From positions 58,967-122,966 of the forward strand of contig JBCNVI010000006.1 in NCBI GenBank assembly GCA_039630235.1: a stretch of 64,000 nt of DNA. The letters are read 5' to 3'. The notes below the pieces were generated by a model. The model was given only the letters and a program-made list of their open reading frames with translations. It was not told the origin of the DNA and ran no database searches. Both the position numbers and the translations under genes were made by a program. The stretch is from Candidatus Hydrothermales bacterium (GTDB taxonomy: Bacteria; Hydrothermota; Hydrothermia; Hydrothermales; JAJRUZ01). Shown piece by piece: positions 1 through 8,320 of the stretch (position 1 is the stretch's first letter; every line of letters starts with the position of its first letter).

Positions 1-1
1 A

Positions 2-508
2 AATTTAAAACAGAGTTATATTCTGGGAGGAAAGGTATTTGAATTTGAAGATAAAAGGGAGATTCTCGATTATATCTCTCTTTCAGAAATTTTAACTCAA
101 AGAATGCAAGAGATTATAAGGGAAAAACTGGGATTTTCCTATAGACTTTCATCTGGAGTCAGAATTTATCCAGGAAAGTTACTTTTTTATTATGAAATAG
201 GAACAGATAGAGAAAACTTAGAAAGGGTAGAAAATGAAATGAGAAAAATTTTTGAGAGTATAAAGAGAAAAATAGAGGAGGAAGAGTTTGAAATTGCACT
301 TAACTCTTTTTTAGGAAACTATATAAGAAGACTATCAAACCATGAGACAAGAAGTTTCTATAAAGGTTTTTACATTTATTTAGGCTTAGGAGAAGATTTT
401 GATAAATTTATCAAAGATAACATTAGGAAAGTTAAATTAAAAAATGTAAAAAAATTGGCAGAAAAAGTCTTAAACATAGAAAATTTTTCAAAGATCTATG
501 TTTTTTAA
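2..508 (+). CDS. M16 family peptidase, C-terminal part (5' end outside window)
   Basis: The open frame runs in from the left edge, so the first visible ATG at 104 is internal and not the start. The visible segment resembles the C-terminal inactive-type domain of M16 (pitrilysin/processing peptidase) proteins: it has SEILTQRMQEIIREKLGFSY near its start, the usual dimer/substrate-chamber segment with an R..IREK-G-SY pattern. The HxxEH zinc site would lie upstream and cannot be seen. Its 3' end overlaps the convergent glycosyltransferase gene by 21 bases. Together with the pair at 25.8-28.4 kb this makes three M16 proteins in the window. Family assignment is fairly secure; substrate unknown. Confidence 0.72.
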   Translation, partial: NLKQSYILGGKVFEFEDKREILDYISLSEILTQRMQEIIREKLGFSYRLSSGVRIYPGKLLFYYEIGTDRENLERVENEMRKIFESIKRKIEEEEFEIALNSFLGNYIRRLSNHETRSFYKGFYIYLGLGEDFDKFIKDNIRKVKLKNVKKLAEKVLNIENFSKIYVF

Positions 509-1339
509 AAAAATTTTAAAATTTAGAGAGATTAAAAAGTATTTAAAGTTTTTTGAGAGGATCGATTTAATTAAAAAAAAGAGTGGCAATAGAATTCTAA
601 TAAAAGGATACATTATTTTTTGATTTTTTTTGTAAAAATAGTAAAGGGATCTTATTCTGTGATAGAAAGCAAAAAGACTTTCTTTGTGGGTTCCACCGAA
701 TTCATGATAGACGATCCATTTAGGATAAAAATATATGTAAAATTTCTCCTTTCTTAACCTTCTCACTAAATCTCCATCTTCTTTAAAAAGAAAAAAATTC
801 TCGTCAAAGTAGCCTACCCTTTTAAAAACTTTTGAGGGAAATAGGGCACAGGCACAGGGTGCAAGAGGAACAAACTTTTCCTTAATCCTCCTTTTTTCCT
901 TTTTTTTAATAAAATCTGCATAACCTAACAAAAATAAAAGAGTCCTAAAATGAGACTCCGTATCTCTCCAAGGTGGAATCTTTTCTCCATTTTTATTTAT
1001 CATAAGCGGAACAAGCATACCTATTTCCTTTCTTTTCTTTATAAGCTCTAAAGCACTTTCAAACCCACTGATAAATTTAACATCTGGATTAACAAGAAGG
1101 ATATACTCACCCCTACTTACCTTTATACCTATATTTACGGCCTTCGCAAATCCTAAATTCGCCTCATTATTTATCACTTTCAAAAAAGGATAACCCTCAA
1201 AATCAAGGTTTTCAGAAGGTGAATTGTTTACAATTATAATTTCTGCCTCCCTTTTAACACTATAGGGCAAAGAATCTAAAAGCTCTTTTATTAAATCTTT
1301 AGAATAATAATTAACTATAATAAGGCTTAGATCTTTCAT
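488..1339 (-). CDS. Family 2 glycosyltransferase (rhamnosyltransferase-like)
   Basis: A 283-residue GT-A type glycosyltransferase. The N-terminus LSLIIVNYYSKDLIKELLDSL, then IIIVNNSPS and NLGFAKAVNIGI, and the LLVNPDV segment (about residues 97-105, in place of the DxD metal motif) are typical of GT2 enzymes that transfer sugars such as rhamnose to lipid-linked or surface glycans. The C-terminal third (GYFDENFFLFKEDGDLVRRL) carries the ED acceptor/base motif, followed by a hydrophobic stretch near residues 240-262 that may associate with the membrane. Its ATG overlaps the stop of the kinase-helicase gene by four bases, so it is the last gene of the hslV operon. The sugar and acceptor cannot be told from sequence. 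Confidence 0.88.
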   Translation of the reverse strand: MKDLSLIIVNYYSKDLIKELLDSLPYSVKREAEIIIVNNSPSENLDFEGYPFLKVINNEANLGFAKAVNIGIKVSRGEYILLVNPDVKFISGFESALELIKKRKEIGMLVPLMINKNGEKIPPWRDTESHFRTLLFLLGYADFIKKKEKRRIKEKFVPLAPCACALFPSKVFKRVGYFDENFFLFKEDGDLVRRLRKEKFYIYFYPKWIVYHEFGGTHKESLFAFYHRIRSLYYFYKKNQKIMYPFIRILLPLFFLIKSILSKNFKYFLISLNFKIFLKNIDL

Positions 1340-3909
1340 GAAATAATCATCTCTTCAATAAACCGTGAGGGCGTAAGTTTTTTTCCAGCTTTCATCTTAG
1401 GTCTTGTTATAAAAACCTTTTCACAACTCCTTGTTAAAGCAACGTAAAAGAGTCTTCTTTCTTCATCTAACTCTTTCTTTTGTGATAGACTTCTAATACT
1501 GGGAATGATAGATTCAGCAACACCTGTTATAAAAACTACATCAAATTCAAGACCCTTAGCACCATGAATCGTAGAGAGAAAAACACCCCCTTCCTTTGAG
1601 TCAGTTTCAAGACTCTCTAAAATTGAAAAGGAATCTAAGAATTTTTTTAACTCTTTAGCCTTATATTCCCTTAAAAGGAAGAAAAATTCATCTAAAGTTT
1701 CCCTTTCTTCTTTTTCTTGATCTGGAGGTAAATTTTTAAGAAACTCATAAAAGTTAATTTTTTCAAGAAATTCATCAACTATTTCAAAGGGGGTTTTTGA
1801 AAATTTCTCTTTCTGATGAGTTTTCCACAATTTTAAAATATCTTCACTTATTTTCTTATTTCCCAGGAAATATTTTAAAGTCTTTTTAAGAACTTCTCTT
1901 TTGCTAAACTGAACAGATTCGAGATAACCTATAAGTGCCCTAACAAGACTCTTAGTATAAAATCTTGATTTACCCTCAACGTTAAAAGGTATATTTTCCT
2001 TTTTTAACGTCTCTTGTATATTTTTTAGATAGTAAGAAAATCTTGATAAAACAGCTATCTTTTCCTCTTTAGTACCCTGTGAGAGTAAAATTTTTATTTC
2101 TTTAGAAATAAACTTAGCCTCTTCTTTTTCGTCTTCGGCATGAAAAACAAAGATCCTTTCTCCCTTTTTTTCAGCAGGTGTAAAGAAAAACTCTTTCCTA
2201 TCTTTTATTTTAGATAAAATCTTTAAACCTGCTTCATAAATATGTTCTGGTATTCTAAAGGATTTTGTAAGATAGTATATTTTTGAGTTTTCAAAGTATT
2301 TCTCGAAATTGTTTATAAATTCTGTAGAAGCTCCTTTAAAACCGTAAATAGCTTGGTCCGGATCACCTGTAGCAAATAAAGATCCACCTTTTTCTCTTAA
2401 TTTTCTTAAAAGTGACACCTCACCATAACTTAAATCTTGAAACTCATCAACAAGCAAATACTTAATATTTTCCGAAAATCTTTCCTTTATATCTTCATAG
2501 TTATCAAGTATAAGATTTGAATAAAATATCAAGTCATCGTAATCTAACAAGTTATTTTCTCTTAAAATTTCTGAATATCTTTTGTAAACAAGACCACATT
2601 TTCTAAGCCAAGCATAATCTGATCTTAAAAGATCCTCAGGTGTAAGTAAATTAATTTTAGAAACTGAAATAGTTTTAATTACTTCTTCAAGTTCAACCTG
2701 AGAAAACTCAGTAAAGTTATTTCTAATTATCTGAAAACTTTCACTTCTTGAAATAACTTTAGCTTCTTCCATGTTAAAACCTATTCTTTCTCCCCCAGTA
2801 TAAATAACCTGTAAACCTAAACTATGTAATGTGGAAACATTTAATGAAATAAAATTTTTCTTTGAAAGAAGAAGCATCAGACGTGATTTTATTTCATTTA
2901 TCCCCTTGCCCGTGAAAGTCGTAATAATGATTTCTTCTGGCTCAAAATTTTTAACTTCAATAAGATAAGATGCTCTTCTTATTAGACAAGTTGTCTTACC
3001 AGTCCCCGCACCACCAACTACAAGTACAAACCTTTCTTCTGTGGTTACAGCATCCCTTTGTTCATCTGTTAAATCTTCTAATATATTTTTTTTCTTATCA
3101 CCTATCTTTACATCTATCAGTGCCATATAAGAAACTTTCAATCCTTCTTCAAGTGATTCATACATTTCCTTTGCTGTTTTAAATCTCTTTTCAGGATCGG
3201 GATCTATTGCCTTTTCTATAACCCTTCTTGTATTTTCACTTACATTTTCTGTGAGTCTTTTAAAATTCCCCTTTTTTATTTTTTCCCTAATTTCTTCAAA
3301 GGTTCTACCTTGAAATGGTGGGAATCCTGTAAAGCACTCATACATCATGCAACCCACTGCAAAGATGTCGGTTTTTTCAGAGTAATTTCCCCTCCAACCC
3401 TCAGGTGCAAGATAAAGTGGTGTTCCAACAATGTTTCCACTTACTTTTTCTTGGAAGATAAGGGCAAGTCCAAAATCTGAGATTTTAGGTTCATAATCAG
3501 ATGTTAAGAGAATGTTTTCAGGTTTTAAATCTCTATGCAAAAAGCCCCTTGAATGAGCATAGGAAAGGGCAAGGAGAACTTTTTTAAAAATTTTTAAAAC
3601 AAGATCCTCATCAACAGGTGCAGATTTTATCAGATTTCTAAGTGAGAATCCCTCTACATACTCCATTGTCATTATGAGATTATTCTCTATTATGTCAACA
3701 GAGTAGAATCTAACGATATTTTCATGTAAAAGCTCGGATAAAACTTTAGCCTCTCTTTTTAAAATTTCCCATTCTTCTTTTCTTATTCTTGGAACCTTTA
3801 TTGCAAAAAGTTTATCAATTAAGGTATCTCTTACAAGGTAAACATCACCGAAAGTTCCACCTCCCAGCCACCTTAAAATTTCATATTTTCCCAGCTTTTT
3901 CTGTAACAT
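1336..3909 (-). CDS. Fusion of Hanks-type Ser/Thr protein kinase and UvrD/Rep-like SF1 helicase
   Basis: An 857-residue protein with two complete enzymes. Residues 8-260 form a eukaryotic-like kinase: glycine loop GGGTFGDVY (16-24), VAIK-type lysine in AIKVP (Lys38), HRDLKPEN (125-132), DFG (145-147), APE (168-170). Residues about 278-857 form a superfamily 1A helicase: Q-motif region LTDEQRDAVTT, Walker A GGAGTGKTT (299-307), DEFQD (motif II), GDPDQAIYGFKGA (motif III), STIHGAKGLEFDVVF (motif V) and YVALTRS (motif VI). There is no obvious transmembrane segment or PASTA repeat and no C-terminal nuclease. The helicase part (about 580 residues) is shorter than UvrD. Translation is uninterrupted and both catalytic sets look intact, so the fusion is real in this sequence. 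It lies one base after folC and overlaps the next gene by four bases. I infer a DNA repair or replication helicase whose activity, or partners, are controlled by phosphorylation. Confidence 0.93.
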   Translation of the reverse strand: MLQKKLGKYEILRWLGGGTFGDVYLVRDTLIDKLFAIKVPRIRKEEWEILKREAKVLSELLHENIVRFYSVDIIENNLIMTMEYVEGFSLRNLIKSAPVDEDLVLKIFKKVLLALSYAHSRGFLHRDLKPENILLTSDYEPKISDFGLALIFQEKVSGNIVGTPLYLAPEGWRGNYSEKTDIFAVGCMMYECFTGFPPFQGRTFEEIREKIKKGNFKRLTENVSENTRRVIEKAIDPDPEKRFKTAKEMYESLEEGLKVSYMALIDVKIGDKKKNILEDLTDEQRDAVTTEERFVLVVGGAGTGKTTCLIRRASYLIEVKNFEPEEIIITTFTGKGINEIKSRLMLLLSKKNFISLNVSTLHSLGLQVIYTGGERIGFNMEEAKVISRSESFQIIRNNFTEFSQVELEEVIKTISVSKINLLTPEDLLRSDYAWLRKCGLVYKRYSEILRENNLLDYDDLIFYSNLILDNYEDIKERFSENIKYLLVDEFQDLSYGEVSLLRKLREKGGSLFATGDPDQAIYGFKGASTEFINNFEKYFENSKIYYLTKSFRIPEHIYEAGLKILSKIKDRKEFFFTPAEKKGERIFVFHAEDEKEEAKFISKEIKILLSQGTKEEKIAVLSRFSYYLKNIQETLKKENIPFNVEGKSRFYTKSLVRALIGYLESVQFSKREVLKKTLKYFLGNKKISEDILKLWKTHQKEKFSKTPFEIVDEFLEKINFYEFLKNLPPDQEKEERETLDEFFFLLREYKAKELKKFLDSFSILESLETDSKEGGVFLSTIHGAKGLEFDVVFITGVAESIIPSIRSLSQKKELDEERRLFYVALTRSCEKVFITRPKMKAGKKLTPSRFIEEMIIS

Positions 3910-3910
3910 T

Positions 3911-5188
3911 TTATTTTATAATAAAGTTAACGAATTTCTTTGCGAGTTCAACAAGATAGAAAGATCCTACTAAAAGTATAAGAGAACTTGAGTTTGAGTT
4001 TTCAAGACAAAAGTTAAAAGCTTCATAGGCATCTTCAAAGGTAGCTATTTTACTAAAATTTAGTCCTTTTGCTATTTCGTAGATAACTTTAGGGTTTTCT
4101 CTTCTTGGTATATGTGATTGAGTTAAAACTAAATTTTTAGGTTCAAGTCTTTCTAAAATTTTTAACATTTTTGCTATATTTTTATCTTTATTTGATCCAA
4201 AAATAAGAAAATCAGGTGTTTTTTTGATAATATTTTTAACATTTCTAACAACAGCAGAGATTGATAGGGGATTATGGGCGCCATCAACGATAAAAAATGG
4301 GTTATCGAGAATTTTTTCAAATCTACCAAAGATTTTGAATTCGGTAAACTCGTAATTTTTAATTCCCATAAGGTAAAGGTATAAAAAAGCACAAGCTGCG
4401 TTTATAGCCTGGAAATCTCCAATTAACTTAGTAAAAACTTCATGCCACCTGTTGTCAAAATATATTTTAAAAGAGGTTCCATTTAAAGAAGCCTCCTTAA
4501 TTTTAAATGGTATTTTCAGTGAGAGAAGGTACACTTCACTTTTTACTTTTTTCGCTCTATCAATTAAAACTTCAAGAACCTCTTTTGGTTGGGGAGAAAT
4601 TATAGTATTTTTACCTTTTATGACAAAACTTTTCTCGTAGGCAATTTTTGAAAGGGTATTTCCCAGAATATGTTCATGATCATAGCTGATTGGTGTAATT
4701 ATTGAAAAGTCAGTTTGGCAAGAATTTACAGCATCAAGTCTTCCCCCAAGTCCTATCTCTAAAACGTTGAAGTCTGTATTTTTATCTTTAAAATATAAAA
4801 AAGCAATAATTGTTAAAGCCTCAAAATAAGTCAAAAAAATTCCCTTTTCAACTTTTTCCTTTATTTTTGAAACATAAAATATAAAATCTTTTTCAGAAAT
4901 AAGATCATTTCCTATTCTGATTCTTTCTCTTACGTCCATAACATGGGGAGATGTATAAAGGCCAACGTTCTTAAAGCCCTTTTGAATAAAACCAGAGACA
5001 ATATGATGTGCTGTGCTTCCCTTTCCCTTTGTGCCAGCAATTATACAAGGATTTTTAAGATGAAGCTGAGGATTACCAAATTCATTAAGGTCTTTTAAAA
5101 ATCTTTCAAAATCAAATTCACCCTTTATGTTTTTTTTCTCATAATTTATGAGAGATTCAAGAAATGAATTTGCTTCTAAAAAGTTCAT
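3911..5188 (-). CDS. folC: Folylpolyglutamate synthase / dihydrofolate synthase
   Basis: A 425-residue Mur-ligase-superfamily enzyme that adds glutamate to (dihydro)folates in the cytoplasm. The P-loop is IAGTKGKGSTAHHIVSG (about residues 50-66). LEIGLGGRLDAVN and SYDHEHILGNTLSKIAYEK match conserved FolC segments, including the metal-binding His, and FIVDGAHNP lies in the C-terminal domain. Length is as expected for the family. It sits in a tight operon, three bases after uppP and one base before the kinase-helicase gene. No folP is nearby to decide whether it is bifunctional, so the exact split between DHFS and FPGS activity is open. Confidence 0.93.
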   Translation of the reverse strand: MNFLEANSFLESLINYEKKNIKGEFDFERFLKDLNEFGNPQLHLKNPCIIAGTKGKGSTAHHIVSGFIQKGFKNVGLYTSPHVMDVRERIRIGNDLISEKDFIFYVSKIKEKVEKGIFLTYFEALTIIAFLYFKDKNTDFNVLEIGLGGRLDAVNSCQTDFSIITPISYDHEHILGNTLSKIAYEKSFVIKGKNTIISPQPKEVLEVLIDRAKKVKSEVYLLSLKIPFKIKEASLNGTSFKIYFDNRWHEVFTKLIGDFQAINAACAFLYLYLMGIKNYEFTEFKIFGRFEKILDNPFFIVDGAHNPLSISAVVRNVKNIIKKTPDFLIFGSNKDKNIAKMLKILERLEPKNLVLTQSHIPRRENPKVIYEIAKGLNFSKIATFEDAYEAFNFCLENSNSSSLILLVGSFYLVELAKKFVNFIIK

Positions 5189-5190
5189 AA

Positions 5191-5913
5191 TTATTTATTT
5201 AGGTTAAAAAAGCAAAATATGGAAAGAAGTATAGTGTAAATACCAAAAAAGGGAAAGTATTTCTTCTTTAGTGAACCTTCAAGGATATAAAGGGCAAGAA
5301 GTCCTGATAAAAAGGCAAAAATAAAAGAGAAAATAGAGGGTAAAACTTCTAAGTTTTTTAAGTCATCAATTTCAATTAGGAAAGCGCCGAGTACAAGTGG
5401 AAGATACATATAGAAAGAAAACTCAAAGCTTTCCCTTGAACTTACTTTTAACAAAAGACCAGTCGTAATTGTTATTCCTGATCTTGAAATACCAGGTAAA
5501 AGTGCAAATATTTGAAAAAAGCCAATTATAAGTGCCTTTTTTATATCCAAAACTTTGTTTCCCTCTTTTAAAAAAGAAAGTAAAAGATAAAAGCCGTTTA
5601 GAAAAAAGAAGATAAAAAGAAAATCGGCATCTTCAAAAAAATACTCAATTTTTTCTCTAAAAAAAAGGGCAAAGATACCTGCTGGCAATATCCCAACTAT
5701 TATTTTAAAAAAATTTTTGTAATAATAGGCTATTAACCTATTTCTAAAGTAAAAAATAACCGAGAAAAAAGTAGCAAGATGTAATAAAGTTTCAATTCCT
5801 ATTCCTTTTATGTTAAAGCCTAAGATTTCTTGCAGTAAAACCAAATGGCCTGAAGATGAAATGGGTAAAAACTCTGTTAAACCTTGAAATAAACCAAGTA
5901 TTATCTCTTTCAA
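5191..5913 (-). CDS. uppP: Undecaprenyl-diphosphate phosphatase
   Basis: A 240-residue, strongly hydrophobic integral membrane protein of the BacA/UppP family, which recycles undecaprenyl diphosphate to the monophosphate lipid carrier used for peptidoglycan and surface glycans. Diagnostic motifs are GLTEFLPISSSGHL (residues 11-24, with Glu14) and PGISRSG near residue 142. It is somewhat shorter than the roughly 270 residues of E. coli BacA but covers both motif regions. It lies between cheW and folC with 2-3 base gaps, so it is co-transcribed. Its pairing with the glycosyltransferase at the end of the same operon is consistent with envelope glycan synthesis. Confidence 0.94.
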   Translation of the reverse strand: MKEIILGLFQGLTEFLPISSSGHLVLLQEILGFNIKGIGIETLLHLATFFSVIFYFRNRLIAYYYKNFFKIIVGILPAGIFALFFREKIEYFFEDADFLFIFFFLNGFYLLLSFLKEGNKVLDIKKALIIGFFQIFALLPGISRSGITITTGLLLKVSSRESFEFSFYMYLPLVLGAFLIEIDDLKNLEVLPSIFSFIFAFLSGLLALYILEGSLKKKYFPFFGIYTILLSIFCFFNLNK

Positions 5914-5916
5914 ACT

Positions 5917-6555
5917 CTATTTCCTCTTTTCAACTAGTTTAATAATGTCAATTAAAGGTATAAGCTCTTTATCGATCAGAATAATTTTTTTTACAATTTC
6001 TTTATCGAGGTTAAAGGGAACTTCAAGAAGTTTTACATCTTTTTTCTTAAAAATACCTCTTACTTGACTTACTCTTATGAAAAAATGCTCTCTTTTTTCT
6101 TTTTCAATAAAAAGATAAGAGTAAGGCTCTACTTCCTTATCAATTCCGAGTAATTTTGAAAAAGATAAAACAGGAATCATTAAATTTCTAAAATTAGTCA
6201 TACCTAAGGCATATTCAGGAAGATCAGCTGATTCAATTATCTCTAAGTCTGTTACAACCTCTGTTGCCTGATAGGTATAAACAGCGTAACTTTCATCACT
6301 TACTTTAAAAATTAAGTATTCCTCTGGTTCTTCTAATTCACCCTCAACTTCAACTATATCCGTTGGTTTTAACTCCTCTTTAATCATAGTGATCTCCCTT
6401 TCTTCTCTTTTATCAATTTCTCTCTTATCGATCCCCTTAAAATCCAATATTTTTTCCTCTTCTTTAAGTAGTTGTTTTTCTTCTGCTTTCTCTATCTCTT
6501 TTTCTTTTATAAAATCGAGAAACTTTTGAAAACTTATTTCATCTTTTTCTTTCAT
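5917..6555 (-). CDS. CheW-like domain protein with long charged N-terminal extension
   Basis: A 212-residue protein. Residues about 82-210 read as a CheW-like SH3-pair domain: EYLIFKVSDESYAVYTYQATEVV, then LPEYALGMTNFRNLMIPVLSFSKLLG, then VSQVRGIFKKKDVKLLEVPF. The first 80 residues are a Lys/Glu-rich, probably coiled or disordered arm with no recognised domain. CheW normally couples chemoreceptors to the CheA kinase, but no cheA, receptor or response regulator is visible in this window. The gene overlaps hslV by four bases (ATGA) and precedes uppP. It may act as a scaffold in another system; one speculative partner is the kinase in the same operon. The domain call is good, the role unknown. 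Confidence 0.82.
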   Translation of the reverse strand: MKEKDEISFQKFLDFIKEKEIEKAEEKQLLKEEEKILDFKGIDKREIDKREEREITMIKEELKPTDIVEVEGELEEPEEYLIFKVSDESYAVYTYQATEVVTDLEIIESADLPEYALGMTNFRNLMIPVLSFSKLLGIDKEVEPYSYLFIEKEKREHFFIRVSQVRGIFKKKDVKLLEVPFNLDKEIVKKIILIDKELIPLIDIIKLVEKRK

Positions 6556-7079
6556 AGTTCAAGTATTGTAAAGTTTTGGTTTGTGTATATACAAATTTCA
6601 GCAGCAATTTTAAGGGATTCTTCAACTATTTCCCTTGGGCTTAAGTTTGTGTTTTTTAAAAGGGCTAAGGCAGCAGCCCTAGCATAAGCAGCGCCTGACC
6701 CAATGGCAACTATACCATATTCAGGTTCAACTACTTCTCCTCCCCCTGTTATTATAAGTGCTCTTTCTCTATTTAACACAGCAAGAAGGGCTTCAAGTCT
6801 TCTTAAGAATTTATCTGTTCTCCATTTTCTTGCCAATTCCACTGAGGCTCTAAGGAGATCACCCTTGTATTCTTTAAGATTTTTTTCAAGATTTTCAAAT
6901 AGGGTGTAAGCATCTGCAACAGAACCTGCAAAACCAACTAGAACTTCATCGTTATAAATTTTTGTTACTTTTTTTGCACTATGTTTTAATACAGTCTCTC
7001 CGAGAGTTACCTGTCCATCAGCCCCTATAACCGCCTTTCCATCCTTTAAAATCCCCAGAACTGTGGTTGACCTTATCAT
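6552..7079 (-). CDS. hslV: ATP-dependent protease proteolytic subunit HslV
   Basis: A 175-residue N-terminal-nucleophile hydrolase of the proteasome beta fold. The catalytic threonine is in MIRSTTVLGIL (Thr5 or Thr6 after removal of a short leader), followed by GADGQVTLGETVLKHSAKKV with the conserved Asp and Lys, and GFAGSVADAYTLFENLE. The end, ICIYTNQNFTILEL, matches the HslV C-terminus. HslV forms the peptidase core that works with the HslU AAA+ unfoldase; hslU is not in this window, although in many bacteria it is adjacent. It is the first gene of the operon hslV-cheW-uppP-folC-kinase/helicase-GT2. The residue before Asp in the GADGQ motif is Ala where Gly is usual. Confidence 0.95.
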   Translation of the reverse strand: MIRSTTVLGILKDGKAVIGADGQVTLGETVLKHSAKKVTKIYNDEVLVGFAGSVADAYTLFENLEKNLKEYKGDLLRASVELARKWRTDKFLRRLEALLAVLNRERALIITGGGEVVEPEYGIVAIGSGAAYARAAALALLKNTNLSPREIVEESLKIAAEICIYTNQNFTILEL

Positions 7080-7162
7080 TTATTTATTTTAATCTAGTTG
7101 AGAAGGAAAGGCAACTTCAAAACTCCTTTTTTCTATTCATTAAGAATTTAGAGGAAAAGTCT

Positions 7163-8320
7163 CTATGGACCTCTATAAAAAAGTAGACGTCCAAATTTAA
7201 GAAGAGAAACCATATGGGCTGAAAGTTTTAAAGATTTATTTTTCGCCACACTAAAGGCGTAAATATCTGAGAAAATGTTTTTTAAATTGTTTTCATAATA
7301 TCTAATTTCTTCTTCGAGAAAAAGGAGCGAACTTCTCTTTAAGGCTTCAAGGGAGTTTATATAAATTATGGGTAATCCTACAATTATATCGGGTAGTACT
7401 TTTTTATTTTTCGAGAGTATTTCATAGATTTCGTGATTTATCGCTGATGGAGCTACCTCAATAATTACCTTTGCTCTTATCTTTTCAAAATTACTCTGTT
7501 TTATAACATCTGAGGGACCACAGAGTATAAGTATATCTGTTTCACCCATTAAAAGCTCTGCGTTTGTAATTTTTTCTCCATCTAATTCTTTGACGGATCC
7601 TTTTTCTTTTTTCAATAATAAAAGTTTTTCATATTCAATGTTATTAGAAATTATTGCTCCCTTTGAATCTGATATTCCTATAACTTTTGCATTAATTTCG
7701 TTCATTATTTCAAAAAAGAGAAGAGAAATTTTACCTGCACCCTGAATAAAAACTCTTTTATTTTTAAAACTTATATTTTCCATTTCTGAGAATTTGTCAA
7801 AAAAAATTTTTAACCCCCTTTTTAAAATTTCTCTTCTTTGAGGAACACCACCCATTTCTGGTATTTTACCAGTAAAATTGTAAAGAAATGCGTCTTCCTC
7901 TTCATAACCCTCTTCAGGAAAGAAAAATGTATTATCATCATTTATTAAAGAAACGAACTTTTCCGTAAGAAGTCTTCTTGTTTTATTATTTTTAATGAAG
8001 AATTCGTTAGCCTCAATTCCTGCAGAAACTCCAGAAAAAGGAATATTTAAAAGATAACCCTGTAGTGTTGTAAAAAGAGAAAATAATTTTAGTTCATCAA
8101 GATTAATATTTTCTTTTATTCTTATAGGTCCAAGAAAAGAGGGCTTTTTGGTTGAGTGAACTACCCTTATACACTTAAATGTATGAACTTTTCCCTCATG
8201 ATCGTATGGGATATTTCTTATTTCAATAAGTTCAGGCTCTAAAATTAAAGAAATAATTCCCTCTGGAAACCCAATTTCTTTACAAGCCTTAGTTATGAAA
8301 TTTTTAAATTCTTCTAACAT
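7163..8320 (-). CDS. Glutamate/leucine dehydrogenase-like protein lacking catalytic lysines
   Basis: A 385-residue protein with the full two-domain Glu/Leu/Phe/Val dehydrogenase layout. Residues 51-101 align without gaps to the substrate domain of glutamate dehydrogenases, and IPEMGGVPQRREILKRGL (about 153-170) matches the family's GG..GRREATGRG segment. The Rossmann part contains VFIQGAGKISLLFFEI and VIGISDSKGAI. However, the three lysines that bind and turn over glutamate are replaced: Leu63 (KGG motif), Gln87 (K-S/C-A motif) and Ser99 (GGAKGG reads SGVSAG). The GxGxxG loop is also altered. It is unlikely to be a normal glutamate dehydrogenase; it may be a regulatory or binding paralogue. 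It overlaps the end of dapF by 17 bases and is co-transcribed with it. Confidence 0.85.
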   Translation of the reverse strand: MLEEFKNFITKACKEIGFPEGIISLILEPELIEIRNIPYDHEGKVHTFKCIRVVHSTKKPSFLGPIRIKENINLDELKLFSLFTTLQGYLLNIPFSGVSAGIEANEFFIKNNKTRRLLTEKFVSLINDDNTFFFPEEGYEEEDAFLYNFTGKIPEMGGVPQRREILKRGLKIFFDKFSEMENISFKNKRVFIQGAGKISLLFFEIMNEINAKVIGISDSKGAIISNNIEYEKLLLLKKEKGSVKELDGEKITNAELLMGETDILILCGPSDVIKQSNFEKIRAKVIIEVAPSAINHEIYEILSKNKKVLPDIIVGLPIIYINSLEALKRSSLLFLEEEIRYYENNLKNIFSDIYAFSVAKNKSLKLSAHMVSLLKFGRLLFYRGP

